This document shows, piece after piece, positions 20,820-32,215 of a DNA stretch of 64,000 nucleotides. The stretch comes from Brachycybe producta (taxonomy: Eukaryota > Arthropoda > Diplopoda > Playtdesmida > Andrognathidae), in the NCBI GenBank assembly GCA_036925085.1, contig JAUPFP010000007.1:5319058-5383057 (forward strand), written 5' to 3'. Every line of letters begins with the position of its first letter. Position 1 is the first letter of the stretch. The notes beneath the pieces were generated by a model that searched no databases, had not been told where the DNA came from, and was given only the letters and a program-made list of their open reading frames with translations. Made by a program: the position numbers and the translations under genes.

Positions 20820-22590
20820 ACGGTTTCCACTATATTAAAAATTAGTAATAAGAGTATTTTTTTTTTTAAAAAAATACTTACTTTGTAAAGGATTTAAAGC
20901 TGAAAAGAAGACGACGACGAAAACGACTAATAGAAAAAAAGCCCACATTCTTAATATGTTGTTGACAAGTGTCAGTCATAAAGTGACAACGACCACCTTA
21001 AAAAAGCGCATAAAAATATACGGATTAAAAATATTGCAACAAAAACAACAACATAAAATAAAAATCAAAGAAACTTTCAAACCGAAAAATCCTCTTACAC
21101 TTATTTTTATCAGCCTTGTCGATTTTCTAATAATAAATTATAATTAACATCCACCACCACCAGAAAAATTAATAAATGACCTAGAACTGAAAAAAAGGAT
21201 CAGTTGTTTACTTGAACATTTGAACTCTTATGTGATTAGTTTACACTAGTTAAAGTCGTGTTTTTTTTGGTAGGTTAAGAACCTATATATGAAACATTGG
21301 AAGTCTTTAAATGGTTGGTGTTGAAAGAGAGAATGAAAATATATTTCACATCCTTAATAGCCTCTCATCCATTTCCCGTAAAAAACGAAATTTGACACAA
21401 TCCTCCTCCTCCTCCTCTTTCCAATGATCCTTTCTTCCTTTTTCCTTATATAAAATATATTATAAAACCGCCTCCTTATTTTTTCTCTTCTTCCTCTTTT
21501 GGATTTGTGTTTCTAATTGGTGCTGTTGCTGCTGCTGTTGCTACAATTCGACATTGGACGACAATGATGATGATGATGATGTTGTCCATTGTAATTCAAC
21601 ATTCTCTTTATCATCATCAAAATCATCATCATGACAATGATCATCTTCATCAGGTTACAGATTCTCGTTGTACTGGATCAAATTTTTTTTTTTGGTTCTT
21701 CCTTACAGTTGTCAAAAAAAAATAAGAATTTTCTCAAACACAGGGAGAGAGAGTGCAAGAAAGCAAAAACAGCAGCAAGTAGTAACACAGCGGCAAGAGG
21801 TGTAGTAGGAATAACAGTGGAGAAGAAAAAAAAAAATGAACAAACGGTGTTTGTCTCGTTCTGAAACGGTAACTTTATCGATTTTTCCTGATGCTCACTC
21901 AAACTAACTAATCTTTACAAACAGAGAGCGAGAGAGATGAAAGTCACAACAAGAGAGAAACTCTCTCTTTTGATGCTTTGGAAATTGCAACTGTGTTACA
22001 GTTTTTACGTACACTTTGGAGAGTAATCGAGAAAACGTTAACAGATTGTTCAGAAGGACATCTGCCACATTTTCATTCTTTTTTTCTTGTGGTGTTTTCT
22101 AGTATTAAAGCTTATTTATGTGTATTAGTCCAAGGAAGGGAGAGAGGTTGACGGTAAAGGTGTTTGGGCGCGGAGAGACACAGCACTTCCCTCCCTTTTC
22201 TTCCATCCCTATAACCAGCTGCTTGTCAAACGTTTAAGCCACCACCAGTTGTTGTTGTTCAACGACTTGATCTTCCTCCCCCAGAGTCTCTACTATGTGG
22301 TTTTGCCATGTTGAAAGGTTTTGTTGATGGAAAAATGGGGTGATAGGCCCAGGTGAGGATGGAGGGGGCCGGGCTTATGTACGTTCGCGTGTGTGCGTTC
22401 ATTCATGAAACCATATGGGTAAAATTATCTCCTTAGTTTTCAAAAATTTCTATTAGACTTGTAATTAATTAAGAATGTTCAGCTTGTGTTCAACATAAGA
22501 ACAAGAATGTGGAAAATCTGAAAATTTCATGCAGAAATTTGAACACATTCTTGACAGTGAATGAGTGAATGATTTTGTTGAATGAGTTGG
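20820..22590. other. Simple-sequence-rich non-coding stretch
   Basis: It contains CCT repeats (21402-21418), GCTGCTGTTGCT, GATGATGAT and ATCATC runs (21526-21640), GA-rich tracts and CT tracts. Short frames across it (such as MMMMMM) are products of the repeats. It may be regulatory DNA for the SWT1 or beat gene, but no element can be named. Confidence 0.4.
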
Positions 22591-22594
22591 ATTA

Positions 22595-22906
22595 TAATAC
22601 CTTGTACACACACATGAGTTAAGTGAATTCAAATTAAATGTGTTTAGGTGAATTATACGGAATCCAGTTGAGGACATGAACACCAAATAAAAATTGACTT
22701 TATTATTAATATTTTCAAATTGAAATAGTAAATCCATATTTTGTCACTAGTTTATATATTTTATATTTAAGTATTAACTCAATATTTTGAGATTATTAAC
22801 TGAATAAATTGAATTCGGCATAATGTTTGTTTGCTCTTCACAGGGCTCTGTAGAACACGTTTATTATTTAACTGCATTTAAATTATCAGGTGTGTACTAG
22901 GTATTA
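22595..22906 (+). mobile_element. TAATACC-family MITE, copy 2
   Basis: Near-identical in layout to 14381-14689: TAATACCTTGTACACACACA start, GGAATCCAGTTGAGGACATG, and GGTGTGTACTAGGTATTA end. Confidence 0.82.
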
Positions 22907-24246
22907 GAGTTGGTTTAATTATATGAGACTTAATTGGGAGTGGTTTCAATTAATGGTTTAGAAATTATTAGTAATAACTTGTAGGCCGCCTACATTGATA
23001 ATATACGGAACTTTTTAGCTTTTTTTTTAAAAAAAAAGTCAAGTTTAAATATAAATTTTAAAGTTTAGAAAGTAGAAAATTCTAAGCATATTAAAGGAGT
23101 GAGCTAAAATTATTTTCATAATTTTATCTTTCAAAATAAACATTTATCTAATTTAATATAGCTAAACAAAGTTATAAAATTGTGTCAAAAACTTTGATTA
23201 CATGATTATTTTTGTTTGAAAAGATGTTTAAAAAATATTAATTACTAGGCTGTTATAGTTTTTAATATATTTTCAGTTTCTTCTGAGTAATTTTTTTTTT
23301 AAATTACCTCTTGTTTTCATTGTGAGCAAATAAGTTTTAGAACTTTCCAACTTCGTCAGCTTTTGGAAATAACTGCTTTAGTAAAACTTTAATTAGAGTT
23401 TACGCAACTTTCATCAACTATGTTTAGGATATATTTTCGATAAGTTAAGAATTTTTGTCAGAATTCATAAATAAAACTTAAATCATGGCCTAAAGATAAA
23501 TAAAATTTAACAAACTTCAGCCAGACACAATGCAAAAAAAAATGAAATTTAGGCCTATAGTTAAAAGATAAAAATGGGTCCACTCATGAATAAAACAGTA
23601 GTAATATTGGGGTACATCCTACCACGCGTGCGGCGCCTCACTAGAAAATCACAGGTGATACTTATCAATTATTCCTCACATAATTTTTCAGTCCCCTTAA
23701 AGCGCACCAAAATTAATTCCCCCCCTCTCTTTCTCATCCATTGATTCTTTACTCCATCCCCTCCTCCATCTTTTTTTGTTGAGGTTCTTAGAGTTTGGTC
23801 TGGGGAACATTTATAGAAACACGCGACTTTAGAAAGATAATTCTAAGCTCCCCTCCTTGCCACCTTGAAGCAGCTGCTGTAACTTATGCTAATTATGCTT
23901 TTACTTGTCCATCAACCATTTCTAGATATGGCTTTTTAGACTAAAATCTATGAACATGTTTGAGTGAGACATCCCTTTTGTTATGTGTGTGTGGGTCCTT
24001 CTTTTCTTTTGTAAATGACCCATTAGACAAATAGCCTGAAATAGGGGTCTGCATTCAGCAGTTTTAAATTACATGTATCAGTATTTTAGTACAAAATGAT
24101 TTACTCTTAGCGAAGTGACTCAGTTGTGTCACATCAATTTGTGCAATTTTGAAACGAAATTAATTATATGTTTTAGAACAGTTACGAGCTTTTTGTGCCC
24201 ATATGTCAAATTTTAGTTGAACTTAACCCGGATTAGGAGATTTTCA
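22907..24246. other. AT-rich intergenic DNA, nothing recognised
   Basis: No open frame with family character and no clear inverted repeats; a few pyrimidine-rich patches lie near 23720-23780. Confidence 0.4.
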
Positions 24247-24532
24247 GCTTTGGCTACACGTACCACTTTTTAGTGGTCGAGTGCGACTTGCAAAATGAAG
24301 TTGGCTTGTAATTTGTGTGCAATTTAAGGCATCTTTTCATATGTAACAATACAGCAATGTCGACCACAGTTCAACAACTGGTGGTCGTTTCCGACTTCAG
24401 AAGGAGCTCGTGTGGGTGTGACTAACATGGGCGTCGTTTCATAGCAGTAGAATGTCAACCACAGCCCAACCACCTGCGATAATATTTTGCAGTCAAACCC
24501 GAAAGCTCAAAAGTGGTCTATGTGCCAAAGCC
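24247..24532. mobile_element. TIR element upstream of SWT1
   Basis: The left GCTTTGGCTACACGTACCAC and complemented right GGCTTTGGCACATAGACCAC lead into TTTTTAGTGGTCGAG and TTTTGAGCTTTCGGG. Same end family as 11474-11648. Confidence 0.65.
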
Positions 24533-24881
24533 CTGAAGCTCGTGATTCATGAACTAAGGCAATTTGTGGCCAACCGTGTATATGATGAATGATTATTAAT
24601 TAAACTATCTTTATTTTTGGTCTGAAAATATTCTAACTTGAAAATATATAGTACTTGCAGTATTATATCCATTCTCGTATGTCCAAAATGACATAATACT
24701 GTTCCCTATGTCGCTAATTATGAAGTTATGTTTGAAAGTTGCCATATTAAATTATAGTCATCATATACTGAAATACCTTTTCTTTTTCACATTTCTTTGT
24801 TTATGTATAGGCAGATGATAAAAGGTTCGTGGACTTTTTTGAAGTTCTCTCGCTTCTCACAAGTCTCCTCATAACACCAGA

Positions 24882-27800
24882 ATGGAATTTAAAGTACCAT
24901 TGAACTGTAAAGCCTCCAGAGCATGTCTTCCAAGTGGTCAGATTCCAAACGATGAACTTCGGTTGTGCCAAACAGTAGAAAGTGAAGGACCATGCGAAGA
25001 CGAGGAGAAACAAATTAGGCGACGAGTTGACAAGTTTAGTTTGACCCGTTCGTTTTCGAGCAACGAGTCGCAGTTGCCAACTAACACCGTAAGCGAAACT
25101 TCTAAAGTGAAATGGTGGCTCGAAAATGTTACTCCAGCAATTGCAGCTGCAACCGTATCCAACAAAAACGACATCGAAACTGTTACAAATTTTGGCATGT
25201 CTGAATTTTAAAATTTTAATTTCGTTAAGTCTCAAAGTCATTTTAATTGATATGGGTTTTTTGTTTTTTAGTTTCAGAATCGTTGCGAAAAGACGTCGTG
25301 ATCGACAAGTCTGTGAACGACGTCGTTCTTGGCGTAGGTTTCTCTTAATAAGTTGAATTTGTTCGTTCACACACACTTTAATTACAAATAATTATAAGTA
25401 GATGTTACAGTGGGAACAATGGAAGATTTTTAAAATTGTTGGGCTGCCTATTTTTAGAATTTTCTGAGAACTTTTAAAACGAAAATGAAAGTTTAATTTT
25501 ATACAGGGTGGCAGTGATTTAAATCAAATGATTTTTTTAAAAAAAATATTCACATTTATTTAAACATTTAAATTCTATATTAAAAATAAAACAAGTTTCT
25601 GGCATTTTTCTCTATGTTTATAAAATAAAGTCCGGTGGTAGTTCTTTCATTAATGCATTATTTTTTGGAAGATTTACTTGAGGAAGTATCCCCAATTGAC
25701 TGGTGGAAAAATCATTAAAGAGCGTTTTTACTATCTTTGGAAGTCTGTTGGGCCCTCTTGAGTTAATTTCAGTGCTTTTCAGGGCATCTGGAAGACTTCA
25801 TTTATTGCCATTTTTTGAAAATATTCATGGACTATTTATATAACTTCGAAAATTCATTGCAAGTGAAATAGACGAGCGGGAATGGAACTGTTGGAATCGA
25901 TGCATTTCCAGAGATGTCTGGAATGCAGGGATGTCTTTAATTCCAGTGTGCACTGCACGCTTCAAAAAATCTGATTTAAATAAAAAAAAATCTGATTTAA
26001 ATCAAATAAATCGATTTATTTGATTTAATCAAAAAAATCAGCCACCCTGATTTTATAGTGATATTTATAAAGCAAGACACTGGTGGCCGAGTGGTAATAG
26101 TCTTCACTTCTGGTGTGGGTGTCCCAAGTTCGAATCCTTGTTGAAGCGTTGTTGTTGTGTTTCTCTTTCATACTTTCTCCGGCATTGCGGAGTTGGTGTT
26201 AGGCAGGGCAGTAGCCTGTGGTAAAACACTTCGCCAAAAATTCTGAGCTGCATGGCCTATCATCATTGATTGACTCCACTCTTATGCGGAACGTGGTTCA
26301 GGGAAAGAAGAAGAAAAACCTTCAAATAAGATTGAAACCTGAAGAATTTATTTTTGCTCGGTGTGCTCGTGAGCGCGTTTGTTCAAAAGGTTTAACATGG
26401 CCTTGTGCTGCAGAGTTTTGTTGAATTTCAGTGTTTTTCATACTTAAAAAATATACCAAATAATCCCAATATATTCCGTATAGAAGTAAATAAATTATGA
26501 AATTTATGTTGAAGGTTTTTGAAATGAAGCTTTTACAGCATCTTAATAGCGTTGAACGTATTTGTAAACACTTTTGAGCTGATAAAAAATGAGGATTTTT
26601 ATTTGCCATTAAATATTATAGAATATTTTGTTTACGTGTTGAGGGTGGCAAAATGACAACTTTCCTGCACACGAAAATGTTCTTGAAGTGACCCTCATTA
26701 AAGTTGTTTTCGAGGGCAGTGAATAAGTAAAAATGCCGTATGCACGTGAAGCACACAGTCTCACAGTACCTACCTTACAGTCAAATCCCGAATTCGACTT
26801 TTCCAAGAAGTCTAGAACGTACAGAAATTTTAGAAAACTTGAGTTTACTATGTATTCCATGCATCTACATGTATTGTGCATGTGCTAAGGCTTCGTTTGA
26901 AAACGACTGCGTTTTGACTAAAGTAGCCAAAATTACTTAGCTGTTTTACTTTTAAATGCTCTGAAAATGCCTTATGGTTTTGAAAAGTACCCGAAACACT
27001 TTAAAAAGTACAACAGTTCAAAAAATGTTCAAAACCCCTTTTTTTTCTTCTTAAAGTCCAATTCGAACTTATGATTCTTTCTTTGCAGTTACAGAGGTTT
27101 CGTTTAGAGGCTGAAATGGAAGTTTCACACCATATTTGTGGTCAGCTCACTGCACTTTGTAGTCTGTCTAAAACCGTTGATTTTAACAATAAAGGGGCAT
27201 GTAACTGTTTTTAACTGTTTCGACATTTTTTACAAAAGAAACAACTATGGATTAATTGTATGATTTTATATTTTAGTTGCGAAAATTCAGTTTCCTTGTT
27301 TTGGACACAACTATTTTCATGAGCCATCTACACTTCATAAAAGACATAATAAACAGTGAAATAGAAAAGCTGTTTCCTGGACAGTTGTTTTTGCTTTTGC
27401 CTTGGATCGTTCTCAAAGAATTGGATGAATTGTCAAGCGGTTTAGCAGTTGATTTTGAATTGCAACATCTAGCACAGAGAGCGTCTCAATTTCTACAGGA
27501 TGCGTTCGAAACTGGCAAATCTCAAATTCTGACCCAGTCGGCCTCAAATGTATCGTTGACGCGTAGTGTTGACTTTGTGATAAAATGTTTCTGTTTTTAT
27601 TGATTGAAAAACACATTATTTTTTTCTTCTAAGGCTATGAATAATGTGAACAGAAATAAACCTGAATTTTGGAACGCCACTAACCAATTTATCTACTGTT
27701 GTAAACATTATAAGAAGATTGGTTTGTTCTTGTGATGCTTTCATGAACAGCAAAAAAAAAATTGTTTATGTTTATTTGTTTATCATCAGGCAAGGTTGCT

Positions 27801-30717
27801 TTGCTTAGTAATGATCGTGCTCTGTGTCAAGCGGCGCGATCGCGACAAGTATATGGCACCAAGATTGAGATGTTACCGAGTTTATTGGAAAAGTGGTTTC
27901 CTGACACTAGGCAACTGCTGCCAAACCAAGGTTAGTTAATTTTCAGCTTTGTTGTACCATTTGGGCGTCTTTAACAATTGTATTTTGTAGTATTTATACT
28001 GTCCTATGGTGTTTTAAGTCTTTCCTTTGCATAGATTTTTAGAAGTAAAGGAATTGCTAAGAATATTTTCCTTCGACTTAATGTAAATTGAAACAGTTGT
28101 TTTAAATCAATTTTGATTGGTTGGGGTTAAGCCGTTTTCTAAAATACAACAGTCGTTACATCTGAACCAGTGTTCTTTTAACCAAATGTAAGACGGTGAT
28201 TTTTCAAATGTTTTGTTTTTTCAGTTGCCTTTATTACAGAAAATGAAACAAACCGAATAATATTACAAGAAATGAAGCAGATTTTGATGTCGTTTCTTGA
28301 TACGTTTGTCAGTCAGGAAATGCGGAATGTTTATGGTCAAAGGTTTGTTACTCCGCCTTGGAAAGATGTTATCGATGTTCTGCGATTCATTGAAACGTAA
28401 TGTTTGCAATAGCCGTTTGTTTCGTTGGTTAAAAAGTTCTTTTAACTTAATTTGTCGTTTGTTTGTAGCCATTGGTTAACCGTTTTTGCTCATTGTATGA
28501 AGAAAACGGCAAAGATTCACTTGGACCTCATGATAAACAAATTCAAAATTATTTCAGGTTTTGTACATGTAATTGTTTTTGTAAATTTGAGTTGTTTCTT
28601 AAATTGTATTACTTTGTGATCAGATTTTGTCAGCTGTGCCTCTGTAAAGTCTCTCTTAATCGAAAGTTGTCAGTTTCTTAAGATCTTCGAGAACAAATCT
28701 GAATATTACAATCTCGTGAAACCAGTCGTCGATAAACTCGCCAGTTTAAACAGTCAAAATAACCAAGAGCACTTAGCAAATGCCACTAGTCAACTCTTCC
28801 TTAGGAACGTTGAGAATTCATCGCCTCTGGATGAAACGTTTGTAAAATCGGAAGTCGATGATATGACTTTCATTAAAAAGCAGTTTATTGAAGTCTGGGA
28901 TTCAATGAGGACCATCTGGTGAGCTACGGACTAGAATTTGGCATCGTAGACGAATAATACGCACCAGTAGTTAATTTCTTGACTTTTTTAGTTGTTCCCT
29001 TTGCAAATGTTGTGAAGTGCCGCTGCCGTCTTCAGCAGCGAACTACAATTGCGACAAATTTCAGAGACCAGTCAAAAAAGCTGATGCTTACGATAATCTG
29101 CCACTTTTTTATCCAGTCATTACCGAAATCAGAAATCTCATTCAAAGGTGTCACAACTTCCAATAAAAAGTTACGATTAGCAATTGCTAGGCTCCAAAGT
29201 GAAGTTATTATACATGTATAAGTTGTGTCGAAGGTGGGAAATAAAGCGAAAAATCTGTACACTCTCATTCACAGAGGCTAAGCGGCTGCTAATCGAATGA
29301 ATTTCCGAAGTTAGTTTCAGTATTTCGTGGATTTTAATGTTGATAACTATCTTTCGTTTAGGATTCTTTATGTGCAACAGTCTCTCAAAGAGAAGGACGA
29401 GGATGTTTATTGTAAATTGTGTAATGCTTTAGAGAACTATTTCGTCCGATTGAACCTTGTGCCGGTGAGTTGTCGTCTTATTGGTTGTTACTTCCGTATT
29501 TTACGAGAAAATATTTTTTTAAGAAAAATCTTAGTTGTTGTCATAACATTCAAATAATTCAAAATAATCGTTGAAAGTGATTTCTGTTGTAGTTATTTTT
29601 GGAAAATAACTATTTTTTGGTGAATTTCTTTAGGAATCTGAATATATTGAAGAGATGAATCCGGAAATGCTGCGCAAGTTTTGTTCGGACTCCGAGAAAC
29701 GGTGAGTTTTTCTAATTTTATTACTATTTATTTGCTTTCTTCCTGTTTTTCTCTCGCTTGTATATTTTTTTTTGCTTTGTATTAAACTGCGACTGCGGAA
29801 TTTGTTATCTTCTCTAATGCTCTGATTATGTCTTATATGCCTTGTAACGTTCTGCATATGGATTAGTGACATAATGACAAGGACTCATTGTTGGAATGGA
29901 CAATGTTAAATAAGGCTAAAAAAATTATGCGTTTCTCAATCAAATCTTATTAATTAAAATTTTTGCAATTTTTGGGGCTAGACACTCCAGAGTTTTACAT
30001 GAAATAAGACAAAGACAATTTTGTGGTTCCAAAGTTACTTAATTGGCTCTACCAACCAAACGGCAGTTTGAAAGTCGTGAAAGTACCTCGTTACCCAAAG
30101 AACATATTAAAGAATACACCCATTTTTTCTTAAAAGCTGAAAGATGTTTCTGAAGAACGAAAGGTATACAGCAAATTGGACTTTTGTTGAGGTAATTTTG
30201 GTGTCGAACAAATTAGCATAATTCATAGGGTATAAAATAAAGCCCTCATTAAATATTGCAATCAAAAGACTGACAACATTCATGAAGTGGTTGCAGATTC
30301 AGCTCTTGCTCTGAATATAGTTTGAAGAAAGATTTCTAGTTAGAATGAAGACCATGTTTTTGGACACATCGAGTTTCACTTAAAATTGCGTGTATGGCGT
30401 CTTGCAGCACGTGCAACTCTGAAGTGTCTCTAGGCTCTTAATGATGAAGTCCATTCTAAATCATTCAAGGACATTTGACGTCACGTAATCCGTATGCGGA
30501 ACTCTGTACGTTGTAAATGCAATTCCTTATCAAGCGTATTTATATTGCACATTTGACGCCCAACTATTTCGTTTTGGTTTTTTTCTCTTTTTCTGGTAGA
30601 AAATTAGTTCAAAAAGGTCTTTTCGTATTGGAGGAGTATTGCGAGAGAGCGTTCCTTTGCATTCTAGCAATAAAAGACTATTGCGCAAATGACATAATCT
30701 TAAGTGGTCACGAATGA
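24882..30717 (+). CDS. SWT1: SWT1-like RNA endoribonuclease (PIN domain), multi-exon
   Basis: The PIN domain is clear. Exon 27277-27549 has LRKFSFLVLDTTIFMSHL and LLLPWIVLKELDEL; a short exon 27634-27721 has WNATNQFIYCCKHYKKIG; exon 27790-27930 has KVALLSNDRALCQAA. The C-terminal exons follow with matching phases: 28225-28396, 28469-28557, 28624-28918, 28992-29150 (Cys-rich CCSLCKCCEVP), 29362-29464, 29634-29701 and 30600-30717 (ends IILSGHE, stop). Upstream, 27089 onward (LQRFRLEAEMEVSHHICGQL) and a piece at 25272 (SESLRKDVVIDKSV) fit, and 24882 (MEFKVPLNCK) is the likely start; junctions among these three are uncertain. SWT1 is a nuclear endonuclease in mRNP quality control at the nuclear pore. 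Of the four expected PIN acids I see D in LDTT, E in KELDEL and D in SNDR, but the third position reads N (ATNQ where NDD is usual). Introns hold a hAT (25504) and a SINE (26076). Confidence 0.87.
25504..26049 (+). mobile_element. hAT transposon remnant (TIR CAGGGTGGC)
   Basis: Ends CAGGGTGGCAGTGATTTAAA and (complement) CAGGGTGGCTGATTTTTTTG are flanked by the 8-bp duplication ATTTTATA (25496-25503, 26050-26057). A short stretch near 25680 reads LEEVSPIDWWKN, like the EDPL-WW part of hAT dimerisation domains, so a decayed transposase end is inside. It lies in a SWT1 intron. Confidence 0.9.
26076..26330 (+). mobile_element. tRNA-derived SINE
   Basis: The head carries a pol III A box (TGGCCGAGTGG, 26083-26093) and B box (AGTTCGAATCC, 26128-26138) spaced as in a tRNA. 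The loops no longer fold as a functional tRNA. A unique body with TCTCCGGCATTGCGGAGTTG and GGGCAGTAGCCTGTGG follows, ending near an A-rich GAAGAAGAAAAA. The A box resembles tRNA-Leu/Ser. Confidence 0.75.
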
Positions 30718-32215
30718 CACTCAAGCGATGCGTTTCTTTTGTTTGTTTCTTTGTTAGCTGTCCAAATAACGGTTTGAATTTCGTTGTTATTCATTTTATT
30801 TTCATTTTTGTTTAGTTATTTTTATATTTCAATGTTGAGATAATTCACATCGAAAAAGATGTGTTCAATAAATACGTTTCTTTGCAATTTTCTTTTACAT
30901 ATTTTTCACTGTTATGTTTCAATATTTGTAATGAGATTAAAGGCGCTGCTTTATTTTCCCCTTTGATATCTTCTTGACACTTGTTTTGAATAAATAAGCT
31001 TATTTGTAGATGTGGTGGAGGTCATGATGACTATGAACACTAATAACTAATAGATGATTTTAATCACGTTTTATGCAGTTTTAGAAAACATGGTCTTAAA
31101 ATTTATTATGATGCACAGTTTCTGAAAAATGAATAATTTCTTGTTGATGTTAAAGAATTTTAGTAGAAATTTAATTTCACCAAAATTTTTCTGTTGACTA
31201 TTTTAATATGCTCTCGTTTGTTCTCTTGACTCTTAATGCCACTTAGTGATTTTCTTTCTCTGGAGTCAAAAGTCACGTGATTATTTGCAGCATTTGCGTA
31301 TTTGCAGACCTTGTCTGGCGACTGTTGAGATATAGTCGCTTATAGCATATTGGGTAGCTTATAAGTTATTGGTGATTTGTAGCTGATCTTCGTCTGTTAA
31401 AGTTATAATGACATTAAGGGGATTTTAAAGTGTAAGCGATCTTCAAACTTGGATTAGTCTTTCTTTCAGGAGCAAAATTAAGATAAACTTTAAGGAGATG
31501 ATATTTTTTTACTTTTTATTCATAAAAAGTTTATTTTAAACTACATGACGCAAGAAAAATCTATTTAGTGATTCATTTATCATTCTAGTTTCTAACACAC
31601 TTTCAATTTCTCCTTAGTGTAGCTCCTGCAAATCAACTGCTCATGAAAGGTCTTAAAGCTTATGTATTTTTCTATTGCTATACATTCTACTGTAGTACCA
31701 GTACCATACATTCTATTACCGGTGAAATAATAGAGAAGTTTGAAAATGCAGTTTTTAAAAAACGTTCCCATTCAAGTTAATCAACTTTGAATGCCCCCTT
31801 TGATCATGGTTTGTGATCAAGTTACAGTAATCAGTAATTGATACTGATTACTTGCTTTGATTTTTTGAACATTAGGTAATTAAGAAAGTTAATCAGTAAT
31901 TAAGTTTAATGTTGCTGAAATATGGAGCTAATTATTTTCTAAAAGCAATTTTTATTGAATCTTGCAAGAATTATAAGGGAGATAAATTATTTTGACAATT
32001 TTTACTATTCCGTCCTTATGCTCTATTTATGCAACGTTTTTAAGGAAAAGGGTCCATTTATTTAGTTTCGTTATCATTATAATTTTTTTTATAAATAAAT
32101 TTACTGCAATTTTTTTAAAAAAAATTAATGCACTTGTTTTATTTTATTTCTTACAATGAGAAATAAATTGTAAAGTTTTTAATACATATTTTGTATGGGA
32201 GGCAGTAGTAATGAG
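30718..32215. other. Between SWT1 and the lectin gene: no gene
   Basis: A likely SWT1 polyadenylation signal AATAAA lies at about 30866. The rest is AT-rich, with a degenerate CTAGTTTCTAA-family MITE at about 31440-31600. Confidence 0.45.

Noticed and set aside
21507-21725. Frame with an Ala-rich then Met-run peptide that resembles a signal peptide
   Set aside because: It lies in GCTGCTGTTGCT and GATGAT simple repeats and no splice context or homology supports it.
24801-25376. 191-codon minus-strand open frame
   Set aside because: It is the antisense shadow of the first SWT1 exon region, has no family resemblance, and contains the complement of good splice sites.
26076-26150. Functional tRNA gene
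   Set aside because: A and B boxes are present, but the acceptor and anticodon stems do not pair and a SINE body follows.
27550-27600. Read-through end of the PIN exon (SVDFVIKCFCFY)
   Set aside because: It resembles the expected motif, but the short exon 27634-27721 joins both neighbours in phase and gives a better match, so it is preferred; an alternative exon end cannot be fully excluded.
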